A model generated the notes under the pieces. The model did no database searches. It saw nothing but the letters and a program-made list of their open reading frames with translations, and was not told the DNA's origin. The position numbers and the translations under genes were made by a program. A DNA stretch of 11,820 nt from Cyclobacteriaceae bacterium (GTDB lineage: Bacteria > Bacteroidota > Bacteroidia > Cytophagales > Cyclobacteriaceae). The DNA is taken from positions 1-11,820 of the forward strand of contig JAIENH010000096.1 of NCBI GenBank assembly GCA_019751475.1. Direction: 5' to 3'. Of the stretch, positions 1-6,815 are shown in pieces (position 1 is the stretch's first letter; every line of letters starts with the position of its first letter).

Positions 1-2
1 GT

Positions 3-776
3 TACTACGTCTACAATCTCTTTGTCACTGGGCCATCACCCGACAACAATCAGTACAACGATGAGATGGATGCCGTCTTTGCCCGCTTTCAAACAGCCGG
101 CATTACTGATTTAGTTCTTGATCTGCGGTTTAACAGCGGTGGTGCCGAGCGTGCCACCGTAAACCTGGCGAGCCTGATTGGCAACGGGGTGGACAACACA
201 AAAATTTTTGTTAAGCGTCAATACAATGCCGCCTTGACAAAGCAAATCACCAACGATCCAAAGTACGGTCCCGAATTTCTCAATACGCGGTTCACAAACA
301 AACCTCAAAACGTAGGCGCCCAACTGCGCAATAACCGGGTGTATGTACTTACCAGTGCCCGCTCGGCCTCCGCAAGCGAGTTACTCATCAACGGCCTCAA
401 ACCATTCATGGATGTGTTTATTATCGGCAATACTACCCTTGGAAAAAATGTTGGTTCGTTTTCCATCTACAATGCCGATGATCTTAAGAACACCTGGGGT
501 ATGCAGCCCATCGTAGTAAAATCATTTAACAGTCTTGATCAGTCAGACTACGCCAAGGGCTTCACGCCCAATATTCTTGATCTTGACAATACTGCACTCA
601 ACCCGCTGGGCGATCCATCTGAACGACTGCTCGGTCTTGCCATTAGGCAAATCACCGGTGGCGGCCGCATGATGAATATTGAAAAGACGTATGGTGGAGA
701 ACTTGGCTCTTCGTATGATTTTAAAAATCGAAATCAGGAATTGGTCTTTGACTCCGGCAACCCATTTAAGCAATAA
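3..776 (+). CDS. S41 family (C-terminal processing) peptidase, 5' end outside window
   Basis: This is the C-terminal part of a serine protease of the S41/tail-specific family. The reading frame is open to the left edge, so the first in-frame ATG at 66 is probably internal; the frame before it reads Y-Y-V-Y-N-L-F. A family strand motif L-R-F-N-S-G-G follows at about codons 48-54 of the visible part. The segment S-A-S-A-S-E carries the presumed nucleophile serine (codon at 369-371). The presumed general-base lysine lies 25 residues later in T-L-G-K-N (codon at 444-446), the same spacing as Ser430/Lys455 of E. coli Tsp. The N-terminal signal, any PDZ domain and the true start are not visible. 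Such Bacteroidota enzymes are usually exported or lipid-anchored; this is inferred. It ends 3 bases from the stop of convergent pdxJ. The family is clear; the substrate is unknown. Confidence 0.9.
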   Translation, partial: YYVYNLFVTGPSPDNNQYNDEMDAVFARFQTAGITDLVLDLRFNSGGAERATVNLASLIGNGVDNTKIFVKRQYNAALTKQITNDPKYGPEFLNTRFTNKPQNVGAQLRNNRVYVLTSARSASASELLINGLKPFMDVFIIGNTTLGKNVGSFSIYNADDLKNTWGMQPIVVKSFNSLDQSDYAKGFTPNILDLDNTALNPLGDPSERLLGLAIRQITGGGRMMNIEKTYGGELGSSYDFKNRNQELVFDSGNPFKQ

Positions 777-779
777 CGA

Positions 780-1493
780 CTATTGCAATTCTCGCAGGTA
801 AAGCTGGATGGTATTCTCCAACCCAAGATAGAGCGCATCACAAATAAGCGCATGGCCGATGGAGACTTCATCGAGGTGAGGAAGATTCTCTTTTAAAAAT
901 CGAAGATTGTGTAAATCCAGGTCATGGCCCGCGTTGATACCCAGTCCGAGGCTATGGGCCCGTGCGGCTGCTTTTATGTAAGGAGCGATTGCTTCTTCTT
1001 TGTTTTTATGATAGTGTGATGCATACGGCTCCGTGTATAATTCAATCCGGTCGGTGCCGGATGCAGCGGCTGCCTCCACCATGCGCTCGTCTGCACCAAC
1101 AAAAAGTGAAACGCGTACACCTTCCTTCTTAATTTCTGTCACGATCTTTTTTAAGAAATCAGCATGACGTAGAGTATCCCACCCGGCATTGGAGGTGAGC
1201 ACACCGGGAGGATCGGGTACCAGCGTAGCTTGTGCCGGTTTTACTTCGCGAATGATTTTCATAAATCGCTCATCCGGGTAGCCCTCAATGTTGAATTCGG
1301 TTGTCACCACATTATGGAGTTGTAGCACATCGCTGTAGCGAATATGTCGCTCGTCTGGTCGGGGGTGCACGGTGATGCCCTGGGCGCCAAAGCGCTCGCA
1401 GTCCATGGCTGTCTTTACTACGTCAGGATTGTTGCCTCCGCGCGCATTGCGCAGCGTGGCGATCTTATTAATGTTTACACTGAGGCGGGTCAT
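780..1493 (-). CDS. pdxJ: Pyridoxine 5'-phosphate synthase PdxJ
   Basis: PdxJ condenses 1-deoxy-D-xylulose 5-phosphate with 3-amino-2-oxopropyl phosphate to give pyridoxine 5'-phosphate, the ring-closing step of the DXP-dependent vitamin B6 pathway in the cytoplasm. The 237-residue product has the usual family length and a (beta/alpha)8 pattern. Visible motifs are L-S-V-N-I-N-K at 4-10, [11 protein letters not shown] at 41-51 with the active-site His43, E70 in F-N-I-E-G-Y (equivalent to the catalytic Glu of E. coli PdxJ), E-L-Y-T-E-P-Y at 151-157, G-H-D-L at 189-192 with the second catalytic His190, and S-I-G-H-A-L at 211-216. The ATG at 1493 sits directly before the conserved first strand. 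It is transcribed divergently from yqeY and convergently with the S41 peptidase. No promoter match was found on its strand. Confidence 0.97.
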   Translation of the reverse strand: MTRLSVNINKIATLRNARGGNNPDVVKTAMDCERFGAQGITVHPRPDERHIRYSDVLQLHNVVTTEFNIEGYPDERFMKIIREVKPAQATLVPDPPGVLTSNAGWDTLRHADFLKKIVTEIKKEGVRVSLFVGADERMVEAAAASGTDRIELYTEPYASHYHKNKEEAIAPYIKAAARAHSLGLGINAGHDLDLHNLRFLKENLPHLDEVSIGHALICDALYLGLENTIQLYLRELQ

Positions 1494-1534
1494 TGGGTGT
1501 TTGTGGCGGTGCGTATCGCTTTTTCACATTCGGC

Positions 1535-1565
1535 TTTCGCGACCGCTTATTTTAAAATAACTTTG
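1535..1565 (+). promoter_or_regulatory. Predicted Bacteroidota sigma-A promoter for yqeY
   Basis: A perfect TAnnTTTG -7 box (TAACTTTG) lies at 1558-1565. A near-match -33 box, TTTC instead of TTTG, lies at 1535-1538 with a 19-base spacer, the preferred spacing. This predicts a start near 1572 and a leader of about 12 bases before the yqeY ATG. A 14-base perfect palindrome (TTATTTTAAAATAA, 1547-1560) overlaps the -7 box. Confidence 0.6.
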
Positions 1566-1583
1566 AAGCGAAATTACATAATC

Positions 1584-2036
1584 ATGTCACTGAAAGCTAC
1601 CATTGATGGCGACATTAAAAAAGCAATGCTCGCCAAGAACAAAGAGGAACTCGAGGCCCTGCGCAGCATCAAATCCATGATCTTGCTGGCCGAGACAGAG
1701 AAAGGAAGTGTGGCCGAAATTTCAGCCGAAACAGAAAATAAGTTATTGATGAAGGCCGCCAAGCAACGCAAAGAGTCGGCCGAGATTTTTCAAAAAGAAG
1801 GAAGAACTGATTTGGCGGAACGCGAAAACTTTCAGTTGTCTATTATCAACCGCTATTTGCCCAAGCAACTTTCAGAAGAAGAGATCAAAGCGGAGTTAGC
1901 AAAAATCATCCAACAAACAGGGGCCAAAGGCCCACAAGACATGGGCAAAGTGATGGGCACCGCCACTAAAGCATTGGCCGGTAAAGCCGATGGTAAAGTG
2001 ATCTCTGAATTGGTAAAGAAACTTCTTACTTCTTGA
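1584..2036 (+). CDS. GatB/YqeY domain-containing protein
   Basis: This is a 150-residue stand-alone YqeY-family protein, close to the usual 145-150. The family resembles the C-terminal tRNA-binding domain of the GatB subunit of tRNA-dependent amidotransferase; its role as a free protein is not settled. Visible family features are the N-terminal helix beginning S-L-K-A-T-I, the segment K-Q-R-K-E-S-A-E-I-F, the helix-turn motif R-Y-L-P-K-Q-L-S-E-E-E-I, the G-P-Q-D-M-G-K-V-M-G loop and the closing A-D-G-K-V-I-S-E-L-V. The frame is open further upstream, but that part lies over the pdxJ start and the promoter and does not match the family, so ATG 1584 is chosen. The stop overlaps the TTG start of the next gene (TTGA), implying translational coupling to the CvpA-like gene. 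Confidence 0.93.
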   Translation: MSLKATIDGDIKKAMLAKNKEELEALRSIKSMILLAETEKGSVAEISAETENKLLMKAAKQRKESAEIFQKEGRTDLAERENFQLSIINRYLPKQLSEEEIKAELAKIIQQTGAKGPQDMGKVMGTATKALAGKADGKVISELVKKLLTS

Positions 2037-2538
2037 GCAAGGCCGACTTACTCCTTTTGGTTATCATCGCCATCGGAGCGGTGAACGGATATAAAGAAGG
2101 GTTCCTGATGGAATTACTCTCACTTGTGGCCATCGTGTTGGGCGTGTTAGGTGGTTTCAAGCTGATGGGGCAAGGCATGTTATTTTTACAAGAGCGCTTC
2201 CATGCAGACAAAGCACGCTGCCGTATATTTCTTTCATCGTCATCTTTATCATCATTGTCATCCTCGTGCATTGGTTGGGAAGGCTTGTTAAAAATTCCAT
2301 TGACAAATCATTTCTCGGCACGGTAGATCAAGCTATGGGTGCGCTACTTTCTATTTTCAGAACTATGTTTCTGCTGAGCGTGGTGCTATGGATTGCCGAC
2401 TCGCTCAAATACACACCTAAGGCTGAATGGACGGAAGGCTCATGGCTCTATCCTTTTGTGGCACACCTGGCACCTCGCATCACGAATTGGATCGGAGAAT
2501 TTATCCCTGTTTTCAAAGAAATTTTCCAACAATTCTAA
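2033..2538 (+). pseudogene. CvpA family membrane protein, interrupted by an apparent -1 frameshift
   Basis: The frame starting at TTG 2033 encodes the N-terminal part of a CvpA-like protein (K-A-D-L-L-L-L, then N-G-Y-K-E-G-F, two hydrophobic segments). Near 2200-2220 the homology jumps to the frame ending at 2538. In that frame the sequence L-P-Y-I-S-F-I-V-I-F begins at 2218 and runs through a third membrane segment, L-G-R-L-V-K-N and a fourth segment to the stop. Adding one base near 2218 would give a continuous 168-residue, four-helix protein of normal CvpA length. Unrepaired, translation ends at 2326 after a serine-rich shadow sequence. No canonical slippery heptamer is seen, so a one-base deletion, real or a sequencing error, is the likely cause. 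CvpA proteins are inner-membrane proteins; the E. coli member is needed for colicin V production. The TTG start overlaps the yqeY stop. Confidence 0.82.
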
Positions 2539-2581
2539 GTACAGATATTTTTTGCTTACTTATCGGTGAAAATACCAGATC

Positions 2582-3343
2582 ATGGCCCTCAACGTTAAAG
2601 AAGAAGGCGGCTTTAAATATGTAGACGAAGGCTCCGGACAAGTGCTCATGCTCCTTCATGGGCTGTTTGGCGCGCTGAGCAACTGGGAAGGTGTGGTCAA
2701 TCGCTTCTCAAAAAACTTTCGCGTAGTGATACCCATGCTCCCGATTTATGAGATGCCGATAAAAGAAGCCGGCTTGGAGGGACTTCAGAAGTTCGTAGAA
2801 GATTTTGTGGCGTTGAAGAAATTAGAGAAGATGGTGATTATGGGTAATTCCCTCGGAGGGCATGTTGCGCTGTTGTATGCGTTACATAATGAGTCCAAAG
2901 TGGATAAACTCATACTTACAGGAAGTTCGGGGCTTTTTGAGAATGCCATGGGCGGTTCGTACCCCAGGCGGGGCAGCTACGATTACATTCATGAGCGTGT
3001 AGCGTATACATTCTACGATCCGGCCGTGGCATCTAAAGAACTGGTGGACGAAGTATTTGAAACAACAAAGAGTATTCCCAAGTGCATGCGCATTGTTGCA
3101 ATAGCTAAATCAGCCCAGCGCAATAACCTGGCAACCGAATTGCCAAAAATTAAGGCGCCCACCCTGCTGGTGTGGGGCCTCAACGATACCATCACACCCA
3201 CGGTAGTGGCCCATGAATTTAACCGGCTCATTCCCAAGTCTGCGTTGCGATTCATCGATCGCTGCTGCCACGCCCCGATGATGGAGCACCCGGAGAAATT
3301 CAATGAGCTGGTAGAAGAATTTTTAGCACCCCAAGCCGCATGA
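2582..3343 (+). CDS. Alpha/beta fold hydrolase
   Basis: This 253-residue cytoplasmic alpha/beta hydrolase has a complete catalytic set: oxyanion-hole motif H-G-L-F-G at 26-30, nucleophile elbow G-N-S-L-G-G at 88-93 (Ser90), probable acid Asp202 in W-G-L-N-D-T-I-T-P, and His230 in C-C-H-A-P-M-M-E-H-P-E-K-F. The region between strand 6 and the acid (about 115-185) forms the cap and includes a run of aromatic and basic residues (S-Y-P-R-R-G-S-Y-D-Y). No signal peptide is seen. The pattern is like esterases and C-C hydrolases of the MhpC/BioH type, but the substrate cannot be told. The ATG at 2582 gives a typical N-terminus (A-L-N-V-K-E-E-G-G). Its last codons overlap the next gene (ATGA), so the two are probably made together. 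A poor promoter-like TATTTTTTG lies at 2546-2554, one base off the usual spacing. Confidence 0.92.
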   Translation: MALNVKEEGGFKYVDEGSGQVLMLLHGLFGALSNWEGVVNRFSKNFRVVIPMLPIYEMPIKEAGLEGLQKFVEDFVALKKLEKMVIMGNSLGGHVALLYALHNESKVDKLILTGSSGLFENAMGGSYPRRGSYDYIHERVAYTFYDPAVASKELVDEVFETTKSIPKCMRIVAIAKSAQRNNLATELPKIKAPTLLVWGLNDTITPTVVAHEFNRLIPKSALRFIDRCCHAPMMEHPEKFNELVEEFLAPQAA

Positions 3344-4005
3344 TAGCCGAAGAACTGATCAACCACATGGTGCCACCCCTCAAGGTGACAGACGATGCGC
3401 ACAAAGCGATTGTGTGGATGGAAGAGTTTCGGTGCAACTACCTGCCCGTAGTAGATGATGGCGCACTGCTGGGTTTTATTTCAGAAGAAATTATTTTGGA
3501 GTCCAACGATATTGAGAAGAGCCTTGGTGAATTTGACTTGGTAGGTAAGGAATGCGTAGTGGGCCTTGACTCACACTTCTTCGATATACTCCGCATTGCC
3601 GGAGAATTTAAACTCAACATGGTGGGAGTATTGAATGAGGAAGGGCGGTACGTGGGCATCATCACCGTGCAAGATATCATGGCCTCCTTTGCGCAGACGG
3701 CCTCCGTGCAAATGCAAGGCGGCATTCTTGTTCTGTCCATGGACTTGATCGATTACTCGCTGGCGGAGATTAGTCGCTACGTAGAAGAAAACAATGCGAA
3801 GATCATCAGCAGCACCATGGTGGAAGACCCGCTCGACAAAGGAAAGATCAAGCTGACACTTAAAATCAATCAGCTTGATCTGTCACGAATTGTGGCCACA
3901 CTTGAGCGGTTCGGCTACCGCGTGATTGGCCGCTACCAGGAGGCACCGCACGATGATGACAGTAAAGAGCGCCTCGATATGCTGATGAAGTATTTGAATA
4001 TTTAG
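3340..4005 (+). CDS. CBS domain-containing protein with C-terminal ACT-like domain
   Basis: This 221-residue protein resembles the AcuB-type group. CBS motif 1 spans about 1-58 (L-I-N-H-M-V-P-P-L, then Y-L-P-V-V-D-D and L-L-G-F-I-S). CBS motif 2 spans about 66-118 (M-V-G-V-L-N-E, then Y-V-G-I-I-T-V-Q-D-I). Together they should form one Bateman module that binds adenine nucleotides or related ligands. Residues 127-198 (I-L-V-L-S-M-D-L-I-D-Y-S, then Y-R-V-I-G-R-Y) look like an ACT fold, another small-ligand-binding unit. It is therefore probably a cytoplasmic metabolite sensor, but ligand and partner are unknown. Its ATG overlaps the hydrolase stop by four bases. The downstream neighbour converges on it, with 39 bases between the stops and no clear hairpin. 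Confidence 0.9.
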   Translation: MIAEELINHMVPPLKVTDDAHKAIVWMEEFRCNYLPVVDDGALLGFISEEIILESNDIEKSLGEFDLVGKECVVGLDSHFFDILRIAGEFKLNMVGVLNEEGRYVGIITVQDIMASFAQTASVQMQGGILVLSMDLIDYSLAEISRYVEENNAKIISSTMVEDPLDKGKIKLTLKINQLDLSRIVATLERFGYRVIGRYQEAPHDDDSKERLDMLMKYLNI

Positions 4006-4044
4006 ATAATACTTACCTTCTCTTAGGAATAGCTCGTTTGCCGT

Positions 4045-4827
4045 TTACAACCCCTCCGCCTCGGCAATTAACTCCGCGATATCTTTTACTTTAACGTCTG
4101 CTTCCTTCTCTTTGTTCTTAACGCCATCGCTCATCATGGTCATGCAAAACGGGCAGGCCACGGCTATCGTATTTGCGCCTGTAGCCAGTGCCTCTTCCGT
4201 GCGGGCAATGTTGATGTCTTTTTTTCCAGGCTCCGGTTCTTTAAACATCTGCGCACCTCCTGCCCCACAGCACAGTCCCGTAGTGCGGCATCGTTTCATT
4301 TCTACCAAGTCTGCATCCAATGCTTGTAGCACTTCACGCGGTGCTTCGTAAATATTATTTGCCCGCCCCAGGTAGCACGAGTCGTGATAGGTTATTTTTC
4401 TACCTTTAAAACTTCCACCCCCGGCCAATTTTACCTTGCCGTCATTAATCAGTTGTTGCAAAAAGGTAGCATGATGAATGACTTCATAATTACCACCTAG
4501 CTCAGGATATTCATTCTTAAGCGTGTTAAAGCAATGCGGGCAGGCTGTGACAATCTTCTTTACTCCGTAGCCATTGAGCACTTGAATATTATTCATGGCC
4601 TGCATCTGAAACAGAAATTCGTTCCCCGCCCTTCGTGCGGGGTCACCCGTGCAAGTCTCTTCGGTGCCAAGCACAGCAAACTTTATCCCAGTAGCATTCA
4701 AAATTTTTACGAAAGCTAGCGTGACTCGTTTGGCCCGATCATCAAATGAGCCGGCACATCCCACCCAAAACAATACCTCCGGGGTTTCACCTTTGGCGGC
4801 CCATTCGGCCATAGTCGTTACATTCAT
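4045..4827 (-). CDS. (Fe-S)-binding protein with two CCG domains, HdrB/GlpC-like
   Basis: This 260-residue soluble protein consists of two cysteine-rich CCG domains as found in heterodisulfide reductase subunit B, GlpC, LutA and related oxidoreductases. The first half has C24 (W-V-G-C-A-G), C59 (E-E-T-C-T-G-D-P-A-R-R) and the pair C96/C99 (C-P-H-C); the second cysteine of the usual CC doublet is not present here. The second half has the full set: C151 (H-D-S-C-Y-L-G), C186/C187 (L-C-C-G-A-G-G) and C225/C228 (C-P-F-C). The complete set suggests a noncubane Fe-S cluster or thiol-disulfide chemistry; this is known for the HdrB family and inferred here. Its natural partner is the membrane dicluster Fe-S protein encoded upstream on the same strand, with the small lipoprotein gene between them. 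Electron donor and acceptor are unknown. Confidence 0.9.
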   Translation of the reverse strand: MNVTTMAEWAAKGETPEVLFWVGCAGSFDDRAKRVTLAFVKILNATGIKFAVLGTEETCTGDPARRAGNEFLFQMQAMNNIQVLNGYGVKKIVTACPHCFNTLKNEYPELGGNYEVIHHATFLQQLINDGKVKLAGGGSFKGRKITYHDSCYLGRANNIYEAPREVLQALDADLVEMKRCRTTGLCCGAGGAQMFKEPEPGKKDINIARTEEALATGANTIAVACPFCMTMMSDGVKNKEKEADVKVKDIAELIAEAEGL

Positions 4828-4853
4828 CAGTGCTCTGTTAAGTTTTTATCCTA

Positions 4854-5273
4854 TCAAAACGATTTTTCAAGTTCGGCTAGTTTGGTAAACCTCATTCCGC
4901 AACCCTCATAACATGGAGGGTGAAGCTCCAAGATCCCACGATTTAGTTTGTACCGGAGTTGGTATGAGACGAGATTATCGGCATATTCTCCTTCTACATC
5001 TATCGTTGTGTCCGATGAAACTTTAAAAGTCCGTATGCCCCAAAGCAATGATCGCTCTTCGGCTTTAAAGATATTGTTGGGATAAAAAGAAATTACTTCT
5101 CCCCAGCCTGGTCTCCAAGTTCCAGAACCATCTCCGGGGTCAATATTAGCTTCTATCAGCTTCCATCGTCCATATATTCGATTACTATTCAGTTCGGGAA
5201 TCTCGTTGTACATACACCCCGAACACAACAGAATGAATAAATAAATCAGCTGTGCCTTCATTTCAAATTTCAT
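4854..5273 (-). CDS. Small putative lipoprotein, lipocalin-like, function unknown
   Basis: This product of about 139 residues is not recognised as a named family. The preferred ATG at 5273 overlaps the TGA of the upstream Fe-S gene (ATGA). Alternatives are an ATG at 5282, which lies further inside that gene, and one at 5261. The N-terminus has a basic residue, a hydrophobic stretch (L-I-Y-L-F-I-L-L) and C-S-G-C, a plausible but imperfect lipobox because the -3 position is Cys rather than Leu. The mature part begins with an acidic/polar linker, then G-R-W-K-L-I-E-A-N, the opening of many Bacteroidota lipocalin-like proteins. Short amphipathic beta-rich segments follow, with C-Y-E-G-C near the end that could form a disulfide. 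A lipid-anchored envelope protein is inferred. It separates two genes that seem to belong together, so it may be an insertion or an accessory part. Confidence 0.75.
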   Translation of the reverse strand: MKFEMKAQLIYLFILLCSGCMYNEIPELNSNRIYGRWKLIEANIDPGDGSGTWRPGWGEVISFYPNNIFKAEERSLLWGIRTFKVSSDTTIDVEGEYADNLVSYQLRYKLNRGILELHPPCYEGCGMRFTKLAELEKSF

Positions 5274-6574
5274 TTCGCCCAATTAAAGCGATCACTGGCT
5301 GGAAATTTCCAAGGTGCAAAACTCGTTTCAATGTTTTGAAACATGCTGTTCCATTGCTGCGGTGAACTGCTCTCTTCCATAGCCTGGAAGCGTCTCAATT
5401 CCAGAATGATCTCCAATGGATTAATCAACACCGGGCAGGCCTCCACACAGGCATTGCAACTGGTGCAGGCGTTGATTTCTTCTTTCGTGATATAATCGCC
5501 CAAGAGCGTTTTGCCATCGTTTAATCCTGGCCCGCCTTTTTCAATGCTCTTGCCCACATCTTCCATTCGGTCGCGTACATCCATCATGATTTTACGAGGT
5601 GACAGTCGCTTGCCGGTGAGATTGGCCGGGCACTCGCTCGTACATCGACCGCACTCTGTACAGCTATACGCAGCCATCAGGTTGTTCCAACTTAAGTCGT
5701 TAATATCTTTTGCTCCAAAGCGTCCGGGCATAGCTGGTGCTGCAGGGGCTGGTGCTAACCCCAACATCGATTTTACTTCGGCCGTAACTACCGGCATGTT
5801 ATTGATGTGTCCTTTTGCTTCCAATGTAGCATAGTAGGTATTGGGAAAGGCGAGGAAAATGTGAAGATGCTTGGAGTACGTGATGTAAACAGAGAAACCC
5901 AAAATACCTACGATATGGAACCACCAACAAAAACGCTCGACTACTTCAAGACCAGTAGTACTTAATGACTGAAGTACGGGCATAAAAAACGAACTAAAGA
6001 ATAACGGACCTGTCGGAGTATAATGTTCATGCCCTCGACTCTGAAGCAATTGGTCGCTGGCATTCATAAACAAAATAGCAAACATGAGGGCGATCTCAAT
6101 GCAAAGAATGAGGTTCGCATCCATTCGAGGCCAACGCGTCATCTCTGCTGAGTGAAACCGTGGAAGTTTCAAAACATTTCTGCGGATCAAGAAAATCACG
6201 CATGCTGCCAACACAGCTACCGCCAGAAACTCAAATCCATTCATCAAAAAATTGTAAGCCCCTCCTAACACAGGAGCAAAAATCCGGTGTGTGCCTGCCA
6301 GGCCATCGATGATGAACTCCAACACTTCGAGATTGATAATCAAGAAGCCTGCATAAATAAAAAAGTGGAGGGTGGCCGGAATCCACCGCTTAAACATCTT
6401 TTTCTGACCAAAGGCCACCAACAGCATATTCTTCAGCCGCTGGTCTTTGCGATCTGTGATGGAAGCATCCTTTCCCAGTAGAATATTACCTCGAATTCGC
6501 AATACGCGTTTCCGAATAAGGTACCCTGCAATGCCGAGGGTCGCTAAAAAGACAATTTGCTGTACAATGGCCAT
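5270..6574 (-). CDS. Membrane-bound 4Fe-4S dicluster protein, NarI/HdrC-like electron-transfer subunit
   Basis: This 434-residue protein joins a membrane domain to a ferredoxin-like domain. Hydrophobic segments lie at about 3-20, 66-88, 112-131, 153-172, 190-205 and 216-234. Histidines in or next to them (for example H70, H220, H236, H238) could hold b-type haem as in NarI-type subunits; this is only suggested by position. After an Ala/Pro linker (about 272-283) come two CxxCxxCxxxCP clusters: C305/C308/C311/C315 and C370/C373/C376/C380, each expected to bind a 4Fe-4S cluster. The layout fits a subunit passing electrons between the quinone pool and a soluble CCG-domain partner, encoded two genes downstream. 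Translation appears coupled to the lipoprotein gene by an ATGA overlap. No confident promoter match was found upstream on the minus strand. Confidence 0.9.
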   Translation of the reverse strand: MAIVQQIVFLATLGIAGYLIRKRVLRIRGNILLGKDASITDRKDQRLKNMLLVAFGQKKMFKRWIPATLHFFIYAGFLIINLEVLEFIIDGLAGTHRIFAPVLGGAYNFLMNGFEFLAVAVLAACVIFLIRRNVLKLPRFHSAEMTRWPRMDANLILCIEIALMFAILFMNASDQLLQSRGHEHYTPTGPLFFSSFFMPVLQSLSTTGLEVVERFCWWFHIVGILGFSVYITYSKHLHIFLAFPNTYYATLEAKGHINNMPVVTAEVKSMLGLAPAPAAPAMPGRFGAKDINDLSWNNLMAAYSCTECGRCTSECPANLTGKRLSPRKIMMDVRDRMEDVGKSIEKGGPGLNDGKTLLGDYITKEEINACTSCNACVEACPVLINPLEIILELRRFQAMEESSSPQQWNSMFQNIETSFAPWKFPASDRFNWAK

Positions 6575-6649
6575 ACCGTGCTTTATCGTTTTCCAAATTA
6601 GCCAACAAAATCGAAAATAAGCATCGGCCCGGGCTAATTGCTTGCCAAA

Positions 6650-6680
6650 TTTGTAGCGTTTCTAAATTTATATACTTTTG
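6650..6680 (+). promoter_or_regulatory. Predicted Bacteroidota promoter for the tRNA-Phe transcript
   Basis: A full match to the Bacteroidota consensus: TTTG at 6650-6653, a 19-base spacer, and TACTTTTG (TAnnTTTG) at 6673-6680. The predicted start is about 6687, which places both tRNA-like repeat units and the intact tRNA in one transcript. It is the best promoter match in the window, as expected for a stable RNA gene. Confidence 0.75.
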
Positions 6681-6689
6681 TGGCCCTGT

Positions 6690-6703
6690 TTCGCGAAAGC
6701 GAA
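6690..6703 (+). other. GNRA-type tetraloop hairpin in the tRNA leader
   Basis: TTCGC, GAAA, GCGAA forms a 5-bp stem closed by a GAAA tetraloop, three to four bases after the predicted transcription start and nine bases before the first repeat unit. It could stabilise the 5' end of the precursor or act in folding. Short hairpins can occur by chance, so confidence is moderate. Confidence 0.4.
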
Positions 6704-6711
6704 TACCGACC

Positions 6712-6763
6712 GGTGACGTAGCTCATCCCGATAGCTATCGGGAGGTAGAGCAAAGTCAAACAA
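6712..6763 (+). repeat. tRNA-Phe-derived repeat unit 1 with 18-base palindrome
   Basis: The unit starts with the first 14 bases of the downstream tRNA-Phe (GGTGACGTAGCTCA). The palindrome TCCCGATAGCTATCGGGA follows at 6726-6743 in place of the tRNA's three D-loop bases GTT. Then comes the matching tRNA stretch GGTAGAGCAAAG and an unrelated tail TCAAACAA. The D-stem halves GCTC and GAGC are kept, so the RNA could form a lengthened D-arm with a 7-bp inner stem and AGCT loop. The anticodon arm, T-arm and 3' acceptor strand are absent, so it cannot be a working tRNA. Confidence 0.9.
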
Positions 6764-6815
6764 GGTGACGTAGCTCATCCCGATAGCTATCGGGAGGTAG
6801 AGCAAAGTCAAACAA
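6764..6815 (+). repeat. tRNA-Phe-derived repeat unit 2, identical to unit 1
   Basis: This second copy of the 52-base unit shows no differences from the first, with its palindrome at 6778-6795. It abuts the first base of the intact tRNA at 6816, so the three copies of the 5' acceptor strand (6712, 6764, 6816) are spaced exactly 52 bases apart. Complete identity between units suggests recent duplication, active homogenisation or an assembly artefact. Confidence 0.9.

Noticed and set aside
780..1493. PdxJ active-site motif [10 protein letters not shown] as an unusual variant
   Set aside because: It differs from the E. coli motif but is, to my knowledge, a common PdxJ form in Bacteroidota, and the catalytic His, Glu and His are all present.
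1344..1583. Extended YqeY protein starting upstream of 1584
   Set aside because: The extension lies over pdxJ and the predicted promoter and does not resemble the family; ATG 1584 gives the normal length.
2033..2326. Programmed ribosomal frameshift in the CvpA-like gene
   Set aside because: No X-XXY-YYZ heptamer or clear downstream structure was seen at the junction, and no regulatory reason is known for this family. A one-base deletion or a read error is simpler.
2222..2326. Serine-rich C-terminal tail of the 2033 frame as a real protein end
   Set aside because: The S-S-S-S-L-S-S-L-S-S-S run is the out-of-frame reading of the hydrophobic I-V-I-F-I-I-I-V segment, which matches the CvpA membrane helix in the other frame.
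6712..6815. CRISPR array or integrase attachment-site interpretation of the 52-base repeats
   Set aside because: There are only two contiguous units with no spacers, and no cas gene is seen. Integrative elements normally duplicate the 3' end of a tRNA gene, whereas these copies carry the 5' part, and no integrase flanks them; the Xer gene is about 4 kb away among housekeeping genes.
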